A stretch of DNA of 64,000 nt. It comes from Cyclospora cayetanensis. Its lineage: Eukaryota > Apicomplexa > Conoidasida > Eucoccidiorida > Eimeriidae. A program made the position numbers and the translations under genes. Location of the stretch: positions 124,001 to 188,000 of the forward strand of contig NW_020312203.1 of NCBI RefSeq assembly GCF_002999335.1, written 5' to 3'. Positions 11,816 through 23,376 of this stretch are shown one piece after another. Numbering within the stretch: the stretch's first letter is position 1; every line of letters starts with the position of its first letter. A model generated the notes under the pieces. That model was given only the letters and a program-made list of their open reading frames with translations, searched no databases and was not told where the DNA came from.

Positions 11816-14800
11816 ATGAGGTGGCCACAACTACACCCGGTTTCCCCGGGTATGTTGCCCCTCTGTTTCCTCTTGTTTGGTTTGCTGCTAGTATTAGGCA
11901 CCAGCTCTGGGCGTGCCATGGACCTCGGCCAATCCAGTGACGGACTCATACCCAACCAGTACTCCTTTGCAGACTCTGCTGCAGCAGAGGAAGAACCTTT
12001 ATCTGTGTCTGGGAAGGAGGCCGACGCAGGTAAAAGCCAGACAGCCCATGATGAAGGGCGCAAAGGTGTAAATGCTGGGAAAGAGGAACACAGCACTCCG
12101 AGAAAGGCAGAATCTAATAAGGAAGGTAAAGATAGCCTGAAAATGGGTGACGCAGGAGCCAGCAAGTCTTTTGACGGCAGCCTTGCTGTAGGCCATATTC
12201 GTTCCCATATTGGCGGCTCTGCGGAGAGTACCATGGAGGATTTGTTTGGAGATATCATAGATATGGATCACCCCGTATTCGACCTCAAGGTGGAGGTAGA
12301 CCCTGCAGTGAAAAAGCTAAACGATTTGATATTTCACGGAAGCCAGGGTCCTGACCACGACGCAATTGACCTTATGGAAGCTTCCTTGGACATAGATCGA
12401 CTAGCAAGGGGTTTCGACATTGGAGAGAAGGCTACTGGGCTTGAGGGAGACGAGAGCAAGCTGTTCGACTCTCTGCCCGAGGATGAAACTCCCGAGGCAC
12501 TGCGGGGGATCGTTAGTCTTGAGGAAGAGGGTATCGTTGCGGGGCATCTCCTACGGCTCTGGCAAGGCCACAGGCGGCTGGGTCTCTCCTTAAGAGACGC
12601 TTTGGTGAACTTTGAGGCTTCTATTGAGAGAGAGAGAACACGGAACGCCGCCATCGCTGCCGTCATGGGTGTCCACAAGATCCGTCAGGGTGTCGTTAGC
12701 GCGAAGGAGCTCAAAGTAAAGGCCGCCGAAGCAAAGGCAGAACTGAAGATGCTCAGAAAGCAGCATAAGTTCCTTGGAAAGCAACGAAAACGGATGCATA
12801 AGATGCTAGAGAAGCAAGGAGAAGACCCAAGTATCATGGTGATGCAGATAGAGAATATGTGGGCTCCCGTGGACGAGGTGGCCGCTTTCGATCCGGGGCA
12901 AGGAAGCAGCTTTCTTTACTCGACAAAAATTGTTGGCATGGATGCTGAGCATCTTATGAAGACCTGTGGGAAGCTGAAAGTCCTCTTGAACCGCATTACC
13001 GAGGAGGTAACAAGGGCGACACCAGCACAACTGACAAAGGAGCAAAAGGAAGAAGAAGAACTGCTGGCTGTCCTTGATCCAGACACCGGCCCTGTTGCTG
13101 CACTGTCCTCTGAGTCAATCTCCGCTCTTTCCCAAGTCAACCCCACCGCTCTCCAAGAGGCGGATTTCGAATTTCTCCTGGGGAACGTGCAAGACCACCT
13201 GCGTGAACCTAAGGCGCACCATCTCTCAGCAAGGCCTCCAATGCCCCCCCCATCACATATTTCGCCAAATCTCTCCAAAGTAGGGGACTTTGGTTCAGAC
13301 CTTAAGGAAGAGCAAATTTACCCGAGCGGCCATCCTGCTGAAGTCTATCTGCCATTCCATTTTGGTCTCCACACACTTCCCAAACCAGCTGACCCCGAGA
13401 CAAGCCATCCTTCTGTGATAGATGAAGAGGACTTCGGCATGGGCCTCACAAATGCGAATTTCGGCTCCTTTGTCGAAATCGAGGCAAAAGCAACGCCGAT
13501 TGGGGGGCAGTTGGTGCAGAATGCCCCTCACCTCAGCTCCGTTGTACCTCACGACAACACCACCTCGGCCTCCTTTGTTTCCTTGGGCTCTGCCTCTGAG
13601 GAGGCAGAGGAAGCAGGGACGGAGCGGCAATCAGAGTCAGCGCAAGAGGGAGAACCAGCTGGAGCATCTTTGCAGGCTAGCGCGTCAGAAAAGGCTTCGG
13701 CAGAAACTGAAGAGAAAACTACGCAAGCCAAAGATTCGCGTGAAGAAGGCAAGGGACATTCTGAGGGCTCTGAGGGGCATAGTGGCTCCAGCCACGGCAA
13801 AGAGAATGTGGCAGAGATAAAGGCAAACTCGGAAACAGCAAGCGGGGGGGGAAGCTCAGAGGAGGAAGGAGGCACACACCACGAAGCCTCTTCGTCAGAG
13901 AGTGGAGGGGACGCAAACGCAGGTGCAGCTGCATCTAAAGTTCAAGGACAGCAGGGAGACTCAGAAGAGCCTCGAAATGCTACGCCAGTGGTGATGGTGT
14001 CTAAGCTTGAAGAAAACGCATGTGAGGTCATTACAGATCCTGTAGCCTGCATGCAAAAATCGGAGTGCTTCCAAGACTTCATCTACGGAGTTTGCTTTTT
14101 CAACTGCACCACTGCTGTCACTCCCGAAGACTGCGAGAAGCACAAGTTCTGCCGCTTTGAGACAAAGGTCCCACACAATGCATGCATCAACGAGGGTAGG
14201 CGTACTCCTACATGCAGTGGCAGGTGGTATCGCGTTCCTCGCAGTACTGAAGCATAGCAGAGTCAGACGTTTGAAACTTTACAGTGAGAATAGAGAGGCC
14301 GCGCAGTGGGAGATTTACCTAGCGATGGTATTCCCGTTTCGCTAGTGCTTCGTGTGACGCCGCTGCTTCACAGGGTATCAGACAACGGATGCAGTGATAC
14401 AAAAATTCGAGGGCATCATCCGGGGCTGTGAGCACTTCACGAAGAAGGAAACATGCGACTGGATGCATGCTCATGGCTTGAAGGAGTTGGAGGAAAGGAA
14501 AGCCAACGGAAAGCCAGAAAACGGGAAAATCCCATCAACTGCTCACCTGGGGCCTTCCCCTTACCATTGCCAGTGGATGCCAGGACCTTCAGATGATAGC
14601 GAAGCTGACGTTGGTGGTGCCAGCGTTTGCGGGAACCTACGCGAGGCTCCCTCAGCAGAGCGTCTTCTATGGGGAACCATTGTGGCAGAGAAGGAGAAGA
14701 AGCTTCGGGGTAAGTGAATTATGGCAAATTGAAACGGCACAATCAGCATTAATGCTAGCGGAAGAGCCAGCAAACATTGAGGCAGGGCATGCAACTCATT

Positions 14801-15430
14801 GGTACAAGGCGCCGATGAGGCTTCTCTGAGATACACATGTTCCGAGCCTCTACGCGCGAAGCCCTTTTGTTTCGGCGATTTTCGCCGACGGGCTTCCCCT
14901 GTAGTAGGGCTTTTGCTATGTGTTGCATGCACTGCATAGAAATGAAGGAGAAGGAGAATTTCCAACAAGGAGACATTTGTGTGCGCCCGAGCGATACTTG
15001 GGCAGTCCTGCAGCCAGATCGGCCCTTTTACAGTACTGGCTCTATCGTGAAGGTAAGAGCCTGCTGTGCCACGTGCTCAGAAAAGGATTTTTGAAGAGTG
15101 ATCAAAGATACCTCTACAGTCAGAATAAAGAAGCAATAAATTAGGAATTCGAAAAGAGGTAGTAAGAGGTCCTTTTTTTGCCAAACTTGGAGCAGGATGT
15201 TACGTGCTTCGTGTTTACCTGTTTGCTGCCTTCTGTAGTTCTCCTGCCCACCCGGATCTGTGCTCCTAGGAGTCAGCGACGAGATAGAGTGCACGCCAGA
15301 TGGTATATTTGAGCCCGCTCTATCGTGCGTTGAGGAAAATGACCTCTCGGAAGCCCAGCTGCGTCATTTGCGAAGGAAGACAGCGGTGCTTAGTGCTTCG
15401 GAGGCAACGCAGCACGGTGAGATCCTCTAA
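11816..15430 (+). CDS. secreted acidic protein with Cys-rich region and C-terminal sushi (CCP) domain
   Basis: Exons 11816-14195, 14374-14709, 14940-15052 and 15239-15430, phase-consistent throughout, about 1000 residues. The N-terminus has a hydrophobic signal segment (MLPLCFLLFGLLLVLG at residues 13-28). A long middle part is acidic and Ser/Glu-rich with low complexity (residues about 590-720). A Cys-rich part follows (CEVITDPVACMQKSECFQDF and more). The last two exons together form the four-cysteine spacing of a sushi domain: ICVRPSDTWAVLQP, then FSCPPGSVLLG, IECTPDG and LSCVEEN. A secreted coccidian protein with a sushi domain recalls the apical sushi protein / RON1 group of rhoptry-neck proteins, but I cannot establish orthology. 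No transmembrane segment is obvious after the signal. It could also be an oocyst or gametocyte surface protein. Confidence 0.78.
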
Positions 15431-16228
15431 TGGGCCGTGCACTCTAGGAATCTACGCGCATCCTAGAAAGTATGCAAGGAGCGGCCGGCACGTGTAGATG
15501 TGCGCTAATCAGCAACGGCTTTGTACCCCTCGCGTACATTGAACCTCCATTTTGGCCCTGAATGGTACACGATTAACTCAGGAACCGTTGGGTGTTGTTA
15601 TGTACAGGGTTGAGCCACACGTTTGCAGCAATAGGGGCTTTTCTTAGCCTCTGGATTCTGGCGTAATCGCTTTTTCTGCTTGGAAACCTCTGAAGTGAGC
15701 CTTTCCTCCCAGCCGCGAGCAAGGCGACCAGGCAGCCTCCATTAGCTTTTTCATTAATAGTAAGATTTGGTGGTCTTTGACCACAAATGTGATTTTTTTC
15801 GTTTGAAGAAACATCACGTGTCACATACACAACCTAGAAGGTGCAGGGTATATCCGAGGCGAGGGTGTCGAAGTGCAATACTAGCTTATATCATCCCCAT
15901 GAAACCAATAGGCAATGCTATCTTAGCTCGGTTCAATTGACAGCTCCAGCGGCTGCTGTAGTGAACCACCTAAAGATTTGCTGCTTAAACGCGTCTGTCG
16001 CTTTCGTTAACACCATTTAGGATTTCGCGCAGGAAAGCCTGGGTTGATCATGGCCTCTATGCTAGGAACCCCCAGCCTTCCTCCCGGACTGTCTCCTTAT
16101 CTATTATAGAGCGCTATGCACACACTGGAAGCTCGCGAGTGGTAGATTAATTTATCGAAACGCTGCAACCTGCTGCAACCGCAGCTGCACCACCTGCATC
16201 AAGGAATTTTTCGGCAGGTGCTGCTACT
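15431..16228. other. convergent intergenic region
   Basis: Lies between the stop of the rightward secreted-protein gene and the end of the leftward Nup98-96 gene. It should hold two 3' ends. No gene or repeat seen. Confidence 0.45.
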
Positions 16229-19200
16229 TCACTGGCAACGCTGCTCACGCGCCTCCAGAAGAGCGCTCTGTATACATGCCCAACACTGTCTCTCCGCATC
16301 CGTGCTGTTGGTGCGTTGCTGCAGTAGTGCAGCCAGTTGATGTTGCAGCAGCTGTTGCTGCTGCGTCCCTAGTCCCTCGTTGCTTTTGAGCGGGTCCTTG
16401 CCAGGGGATGGCGGCTGCAGCACATAATACCGCAGTCTGCATGTGTCCGTGTATCTCTGGAGGGCCCCATAGGGAGGCAGTGGCTCTGCAGCAGCCAGCA
16501 GCGGCCTGATGCAGCGGGAAACGACATACCGGGAACTGCTGCCGCATCCATTGGATGCATGCGCTGCAGCATTGTAACTTCTTGTGCTGTTGCGGCAGCA
16601 GTTGCTGGGAGCAGCACAAGTCAATGGATTCCGAAAGCAAATCCATCTGCTCTTCAGGCCCCAAGAGGCTGCTGCTGACACCTGCTGCTGTTGAATCCCA
16701 TTCGTGTTGCTGGTGTAGCGCCTTTTGGGAAGACCGTCGCACAGCCACGCCGCACGTGGCGAACGAACTTCCATGCAGCAGTATTTGCTGCTGCCTCTGC
16801 TGGAGCACGAGTAACAGGCCCTGGAGAAACGATGGTAAGGCCTTCAGCAAGGAATCAGCAGCGGCCAGCAGCAGCTCCTGCTGCTCCTGCTGCACCGGGA
16901 AACGCCGCTGCAATGCCTGCCACGCAGGCTGACCGGTAGCGGAGCTCAAGAATCCTTCGGGGCTTGCAGCAGCATGACGATAGCCATCCAAGTAGAGAAA
17001 CGCTGCCTGTACATCCCAAAAGGAACCCAAAAAACACACTAGGACCTAGTCAATAGCCGCAGGGAACACATGAAAACAAAAGCGTCATTCCGCTGTTGCT
17101 CCGTTGTAACGTCCTCAAAGCAAACGCAGCGAGAGACAGCAGCACAGTAGGCACCTCACCTGCAAGTGTCTCTCTCGACACCTGAGAAGGTTTGCGTGAG
17201 CTCGTTGCAGCCATGAGCGGGGGATCCCGACGTACTGCAACAGCAGCTTAGAGGCCCACAGCCGCCGCTGTACAGGCACCTCGGTACTTAGCTCCCGGCC
17301 GTTCCTCTCCACAAGAGACCGCGCCATTACTACACCGGAGTCTGCACGCGTCCAGCAGCCCGCCATACACAGCAACCCCTGAGGCGAAGGCTTCATTCGA
17401 ACGCCTTTAAGGGCCAAAGCCAGTCAGTCACCTGTGCAGCTGTAGCACTGCGAGCCATGCAGATACTGACGCAGAAACCACCAAGAAAACGAAGAGAACG
17501 CACCTCTATCAGGACAAAGAAGTAGGACTGCGCATGCAACGGGCCACATCCCGCTTAATTCAAGCTGCTCCGCAAAAGAGATAGTCAAGTGCTGCTGCTG
17601 CTGCAGCAGCCTGCGGATTGACGGCTGCGACCTTGGAGGCAACGCCGCTACCCAGTGAATATCCGGCAGCCATAGCAAAGGCGGCTGCTGCAGCGGCTTT
17701 GCTGCTTCCCTGGTAAAGTGCATGCACAGTACCAACCCGGCAAGCCAAGACAGCTGGACATCCAGCGGGAAGGGGGAGCACCGCCACCCACCAACTGCAG
17801 CCAAAGAAGGCCTTGTAATCCCAGCATGCTGTCTGCGAGCACAGACATCGAAGCAACAAAGAGCGAAGGAAAGGGCCTTGGCTCCGCTGCGCGTGGCGAA
17901 ACACATAGCGCAGTACGTCTAGAGGCACTGAGGCCACCACGAAGCAAACGGCCATACGCAGCCAGCTTCCCATTCGTGTAGAAGCAGCAGCAGCAGCCAG
18001 TTGTACAGCAGCAGCAGCAGCGCAAGAAGACCTAGATAGAACGACTACAGACACGGCAATGGGGAAGTACCGGCAACAAGCACCACTTTTGCTGCACCCG
18101 CCCTTACCTCAGGAGGGAGAACTGCATGTCAAATTGTTCCTCGCTCAACACCTTCCGACCGTGCTGCTGCTCCTGCTGCTGCTGCTGCTCCTGCTGCTGC
18201 TGCTGCTCCTGCTGTGAGGATCCCTTGTGGCCTTGCTGCAAGGCGCGCGCCTCCTGCTGCTGGCGTACGTACAGCGGAAGGGGCGCTGAGCCCCAGCAGC
18301 TGCTGCAGCTGCAGCGTCGTTGGCGTCCGAAACCCTCCAGGAAGAGCAATGCCTAAGCACAGCAGCATTCACTCGCAGAGGAGTCGACAGCGGAAGAAAT
18401 AGAGGGAAGGAGAAAAGGGGGAAGCTACGGGTATGTGCAGCGAGCCGCGGCGCATTCCCACCGAAATAGAGCGCTGCTTCAAATAAGGGGCAGACTGACT
18501 CGTTTCAAGTCTCTGGGGGCATCAGCTGCCTGCGGGGGTGGTCGCAGCTCTTCCCTCATGTGGGGAGGAGAGTGCAGCACAGCCGTCTCTCTGCTGAATA
18601 AAAGTGCTGCAGCAAGCTCCGCTTTCCAGTCAAGAAATGGTGCGTCTTCAGCCCAGAGGGCCCCGCACGCTGCTGCTGTGGCAGACGATGCATCTGGAAG
18701 CTTTCCCTTTGCTGCTGCTGCCGTGGCAGACGATGCATCCCTGCTGCTCTCCCCAGCAGTCTCCTTGGAGCTACGACCAGCGCCACTTAAGCAGCGAAGT
18801 TTGTGGCTAGCGCCTGCCAGACTCTCAGAAGAAGACTGGGAAGGGGGAGGTGCCCCCGCCAGGAGTCTGTACACCCGACGTACCTCTGGAGGGGGCTGTG
18901 GCAGCGCAGAAGCCTGCAGCGCATCTGCATACAGCAGCTGCAGCAGCAAGCGCAGCCGCAAAGAAACACACAGCTCTGGATACACTCCTGTGCTTTTCGG
19001 TACGGCAGCATCATGAAGCGCTAGAGAGATCAGTTTGAAGACAAAGGAGCACGTGAGAGCAGAGAGGCAACCGACCGATGCAAATTCGCATTAGGCAGCA
19101 GCAGAAGCAGCTTACCTGACAGCCGAGAGGCTGCTGCAAATGCGCCGCCACAGCCAACGCCAAGTGAGGGTAGAAAGCCCCCTCGCGTAGAAGCAGATGG

Positions 19201-22200
19201 ATCGAGGCAAGGCCCTGAGGCAGCAGCAGCACCCAAGACAAGAAAAAAGAGGAGCTATACTGGAAGGGCAGAATTTCGAAGGGTTGAAAACATGCCTCTG
19301 CTGCTCCCAAACTGCAGCACGATCTCCGGCCGTCGCTACTCCCTCCTACTGCTACAACTGGCAAGGCAACAGCAGCTTAGACAACGGGAGCCGCACTTGG
19401 CCGTCAGCAAGGAGGTGCAAAAGCGCAATGAATCTCCGCAGCTCTCCAGTGGCTGTTGCAGCTTCAAAAAGCGCCTTCACATTGCACGAGAGAAACAGCG
19501 TATGGTTCCGCAGCAGCTGCTGCTTCTGGTGCTGCTGCTGCTGCATCCAAGTGAGAGAGGTTGCTCTCCGCAAGAAACTCAGCAGCAAGGGCCGCCCTTC
19601 CTGTAGGAGCCAGTCCAGCACAGTCAATTGTCGCTGCCGCTCGAGGACGGCGGCAAAAGAGACATTAAGGCTCCTGTTTGGGCCGGCTTCCAGCAGTTGC
19701 TGCAGGTGCTGCTGCTGCCGCCTACTAGGGTTGAGCAGAAGCGTCACCAACAGCTGCCAAGTCTGTAGCATGTAAGGAGAAAGATACGAGGCCTCCGAGT
19801 ACCGTCTGCAGTCCACAGCCTCAGAAGCTCCCGCAGGAGGGCAGCAAGACTCCCCAACAGCAGCAGACGGGGGAATCCAAGGCGATGCTGGAGGCCACAT
19901 TCCCCCCTCACTGCTGCCTGAGTAGCAGCCGTTCTGCTGCTGCATGAATTTCAGCATTCGCAACAGGAGCCTGCAAAAGCGTACCCAGAACCACATTAAG
20001 ACACGTGAAAGCCTGTTTGTTGCAGCTCCTCTAAGCAGCTCGCTCTATTCTTCGCCGCCACTATTCCTCACAATGACACTTCCACTAAGAGAATCGACGG
20101 GAGTCGCCTTGACAATCGTTTGCCGAGCCATCCCCCTTCTGCATTGATGAAGTCCTAACGCCCACTCTCCTCCTTCCCAAGGGTGAGATGCTGACTAGGC
20201 GCATCTACCAGATACTCGTACACCAGTACAAAGCGAGGCACACACCAGTTCGCGCATATTTGAAACCATATGATACATGCATGCCAGAAAAAATTCTTCC
20301 GGCCAGTGGCAAGCGAGATAACACGGCATAGCTATCACCAATTCTCGAAAACAAGATGCAAGACAGTTCTGCGCAGAGCAGCAACCAGCAGCTCTTCTTT
20401 CCTTGTCCACTCAACGCCTTACCGCTGGTTTATATCAATGCAGTCAGTTTCTTCCTCCACAAACGGCAGCCGCTGCTCCTGGTGCTGCATCAGCTGAAGC
20501 CGAAATTGCAGCTCCTCGGTTTGCGTAGAAATATGGTCGTCACTCTCCCTGAGGGCCTCGAAGACAACTCCCACTGCAGCCGCTGCCGCTCCAGCCGCAA
20601 GCCCACGGTGTACCGACACCCCAGAATCAAAAAGATGCAGCCTTACGTCCTCCTTGAGGTCCCACACAACGCGAACGCCTTCTTCTTCTATAGTCTTCGG
20701 CTTTCCACTGCAGCCTTTGGGGCAGCCGCTGTTGCCACAGCAGCTGCAGTTGGCGATGTACTCTCTCGCGGCAGTCTCTACATCAACCGCAGCCTGCAAG
20801 GCGTCAGCCTCTTGCACCTCTCGAACCCTAGGAACCTCCCCGGCTGTCCAGACGGCTCCACCGGTAGTGGCGAGGCTGTCGACACAGTTGTCGTCACTGC
20901 GAGAAGACTTCTCAGCACGGGCAGCAGCTATCGCTTCCGCAGCTTCCTTGGCAAAGGGCTGAGGCCAGACGTATCCTTTAGGTGCCTGAGCTGGCGGCAG
21001 CAGAGGAGACAGCTGCACCACTGCAACCTCGTAAGCTCCACGGCTCTCGCTTGCTGCTGTTCCTGCTGCTGCTGGTGCGCGTGGAGACCTAAAGAAGGGG
21101 AGAGCACACAATCCACCAGGCCCGAAAGAAGGCGCGCAGCGGACAGGAAAGGGTGGTCTTCTGAGCCACGGTCGAGGCGTTGCAGGGAGATTTGCTCCTC
21201 CTGATGCCGATGCATGCTTGCCCTCAGCATTGGCAACAGAGGCTAAGGCTGCGAGGTTAGCTGCTGCACAGTTTGCTTCAGCTGCCTTGTTGTGCGTTTC
21301 CTGACTGGAAGCAAGGGGCAAGGCGGCTCCCTGGTCGTTGAACTCCCTCTGGGCATCACCAGCAGCAAAATCCTCCTGCTGCTCCTCTTCCTGCTGCTGC
21401 GCTCGCTGACCAAGCCTTGTCCTCCGAGCACCAGCTTCCGCCAGATGCTGCTGCTGATGCTGCGCAACAGCAGACAGTAGCAATGCCTGCGGTGCCGACC
21501 GAAGGATACGGGCCCTGTGAAGGTGCAGCGCGAGCTCCTTCGGAGGGAGTGCATCGGGAGCAGCAGCGGCAAAGGCAGCCACTTGCGTAGCTTCTGCTGC
21601 TTCTGCTGCCACAGCGCCTTCAGCCTCCACTGCAGCATCTTCGTCGATCCACTTATACACTGAGAAATGCTCGACTTCAAAGCGCCATTCCCAAGTATGG
21701 GTGTCTAGGGAGAGGAAGGTGGCACCCATCTTTTCGGTGTACTTCTTGACCTTTTCCACAAATTGCTCGTTACGAGCTGCTGCTGCTGCCTCCTCTTCTG
21801 CCTCCGCACCATCGTTGCCAGCAGCCGCCATGTCAAAACCTCCAGCCTCCTTCGAGACACGCTTCGGCTTGCAGTTGCACAGCGTCACTTGAGCCGTCTT
21901 GTTAAGTCCCACGCCAACAGGGGGAGCAGCGTCCGCATACACGCTCACCTGAAAAGCCACACATAGATACAGGGCCGCAAGCGCTGCATGCATTAGACAC
22001 TACATGCATCACCACCACCATAAAAGGAAAAACAGAAACGGACAGGGCTCTTCGTCCAAGGCTTCCGACTCAGCGTCCTCACAAGAGCACATATGCATAT
22101 GCATAGATGTACATGGGCATGCTTGCCCTGTATATGTATCTATATGTACACATATGTGCATCTATATGTGCATCTATATGTACATGTAGGACTCCTACAC

Positions 22201-23341
22201 AAATGCATTTTTACCTGCATTCCACCCATAAAACACAAATAGGAGGTACAGGCAAGCAGCACGACCAGCGGACCACCCCTGAACCCCCGTCTCCCAGATA
22301 GCAAGATTCACTGCGTCCTGCAGGTGGGTGCATGCTTTACCTCCAGATAACCAATATGAACTACCAGGTCCAGATTGATTCCCCTGAGATCTGTATGTCC
22401 AGGGAAAAGAATGCTACCAAAGCCGGGCCGCCTTATATGGAAGTCTCTAACGCGCCGCAGTTCCTCTTCGCTCATTTGCTGGAGAGAGGCTATGGAAGGC
22501 GAGCACTCGTATTCTGGACTTGTAAGGATCGGTCTCAGTTCCAGAGAGGCCCTGCAGGGAATGTTTTGGCCGTCACCCCTGGCGCTGATCCTGCCGCTGC
22601 CACTGCTGCTGCCGGCTCCAGCTTGCGCAGCAGCTGAAGCCGCCTTTGCAGCGGCTGCAGCAGCAGCCGCTGCAACGGCGCTCATCAGCATATCGCCTTC
22701 CCGCTGCTGCGCCGTGTGCTGCCGCGCCTTCTGCTGCTGCTCCTCGTCGAAGCGCTGTGGCGTCTCCTCCTCCTCTTCCTCCACGTCCTCAAGCCGCGAG
22801 GCCCCTTCTTTCTCCTTGTCTTTTAGGGTCGCATGAGTTCCTCCTGTCTCTCGTTGCAGGCGGTGTAGCAGCGCGTAGTCCTTTAGCGAAAGGGGAAGCA
22901 GTGATTGACTCTTCCGTTGCTGTTGCTGCACTGCAGCAAGAGACCTGTGGATAGTCTGGGCGAGCCAGCCGTTGCGGCTGCCAGCGTCAGCAGCCTGCGA
23001 GTCGACGAGCTGCAGAATCTCTTGCTGAGGGCGCAACAGTTGCGACGGAAGGGAAAAGGAGGCCCCCAAACCGGAGGCACTCTGCGCGAGCGGCACAGGG
23101 AGAGCTCCCCTGGCTGTGCCCCCCGAGAGGAATCGACGCGACCAGCGGCGGCCTAACTGCGGAGGGGGGCCCCCCCCGAGGGAGAAGCTCTCTCCCACAC
23201 TACTAATCGGCTGGCACGAGAGTTGAGAGGCTGTTGTATTCGTGGCAGACAGCACTATCTGCACAGTCACCTGGGGGGCCCCTAGCAGGCCCCCCAGGGC
23301 GAACAGGTTGCCTCCTGAGGGCGTCCCCCCCCCCCCCAAAA

Positions 23342-23376
<35 letters not shown>

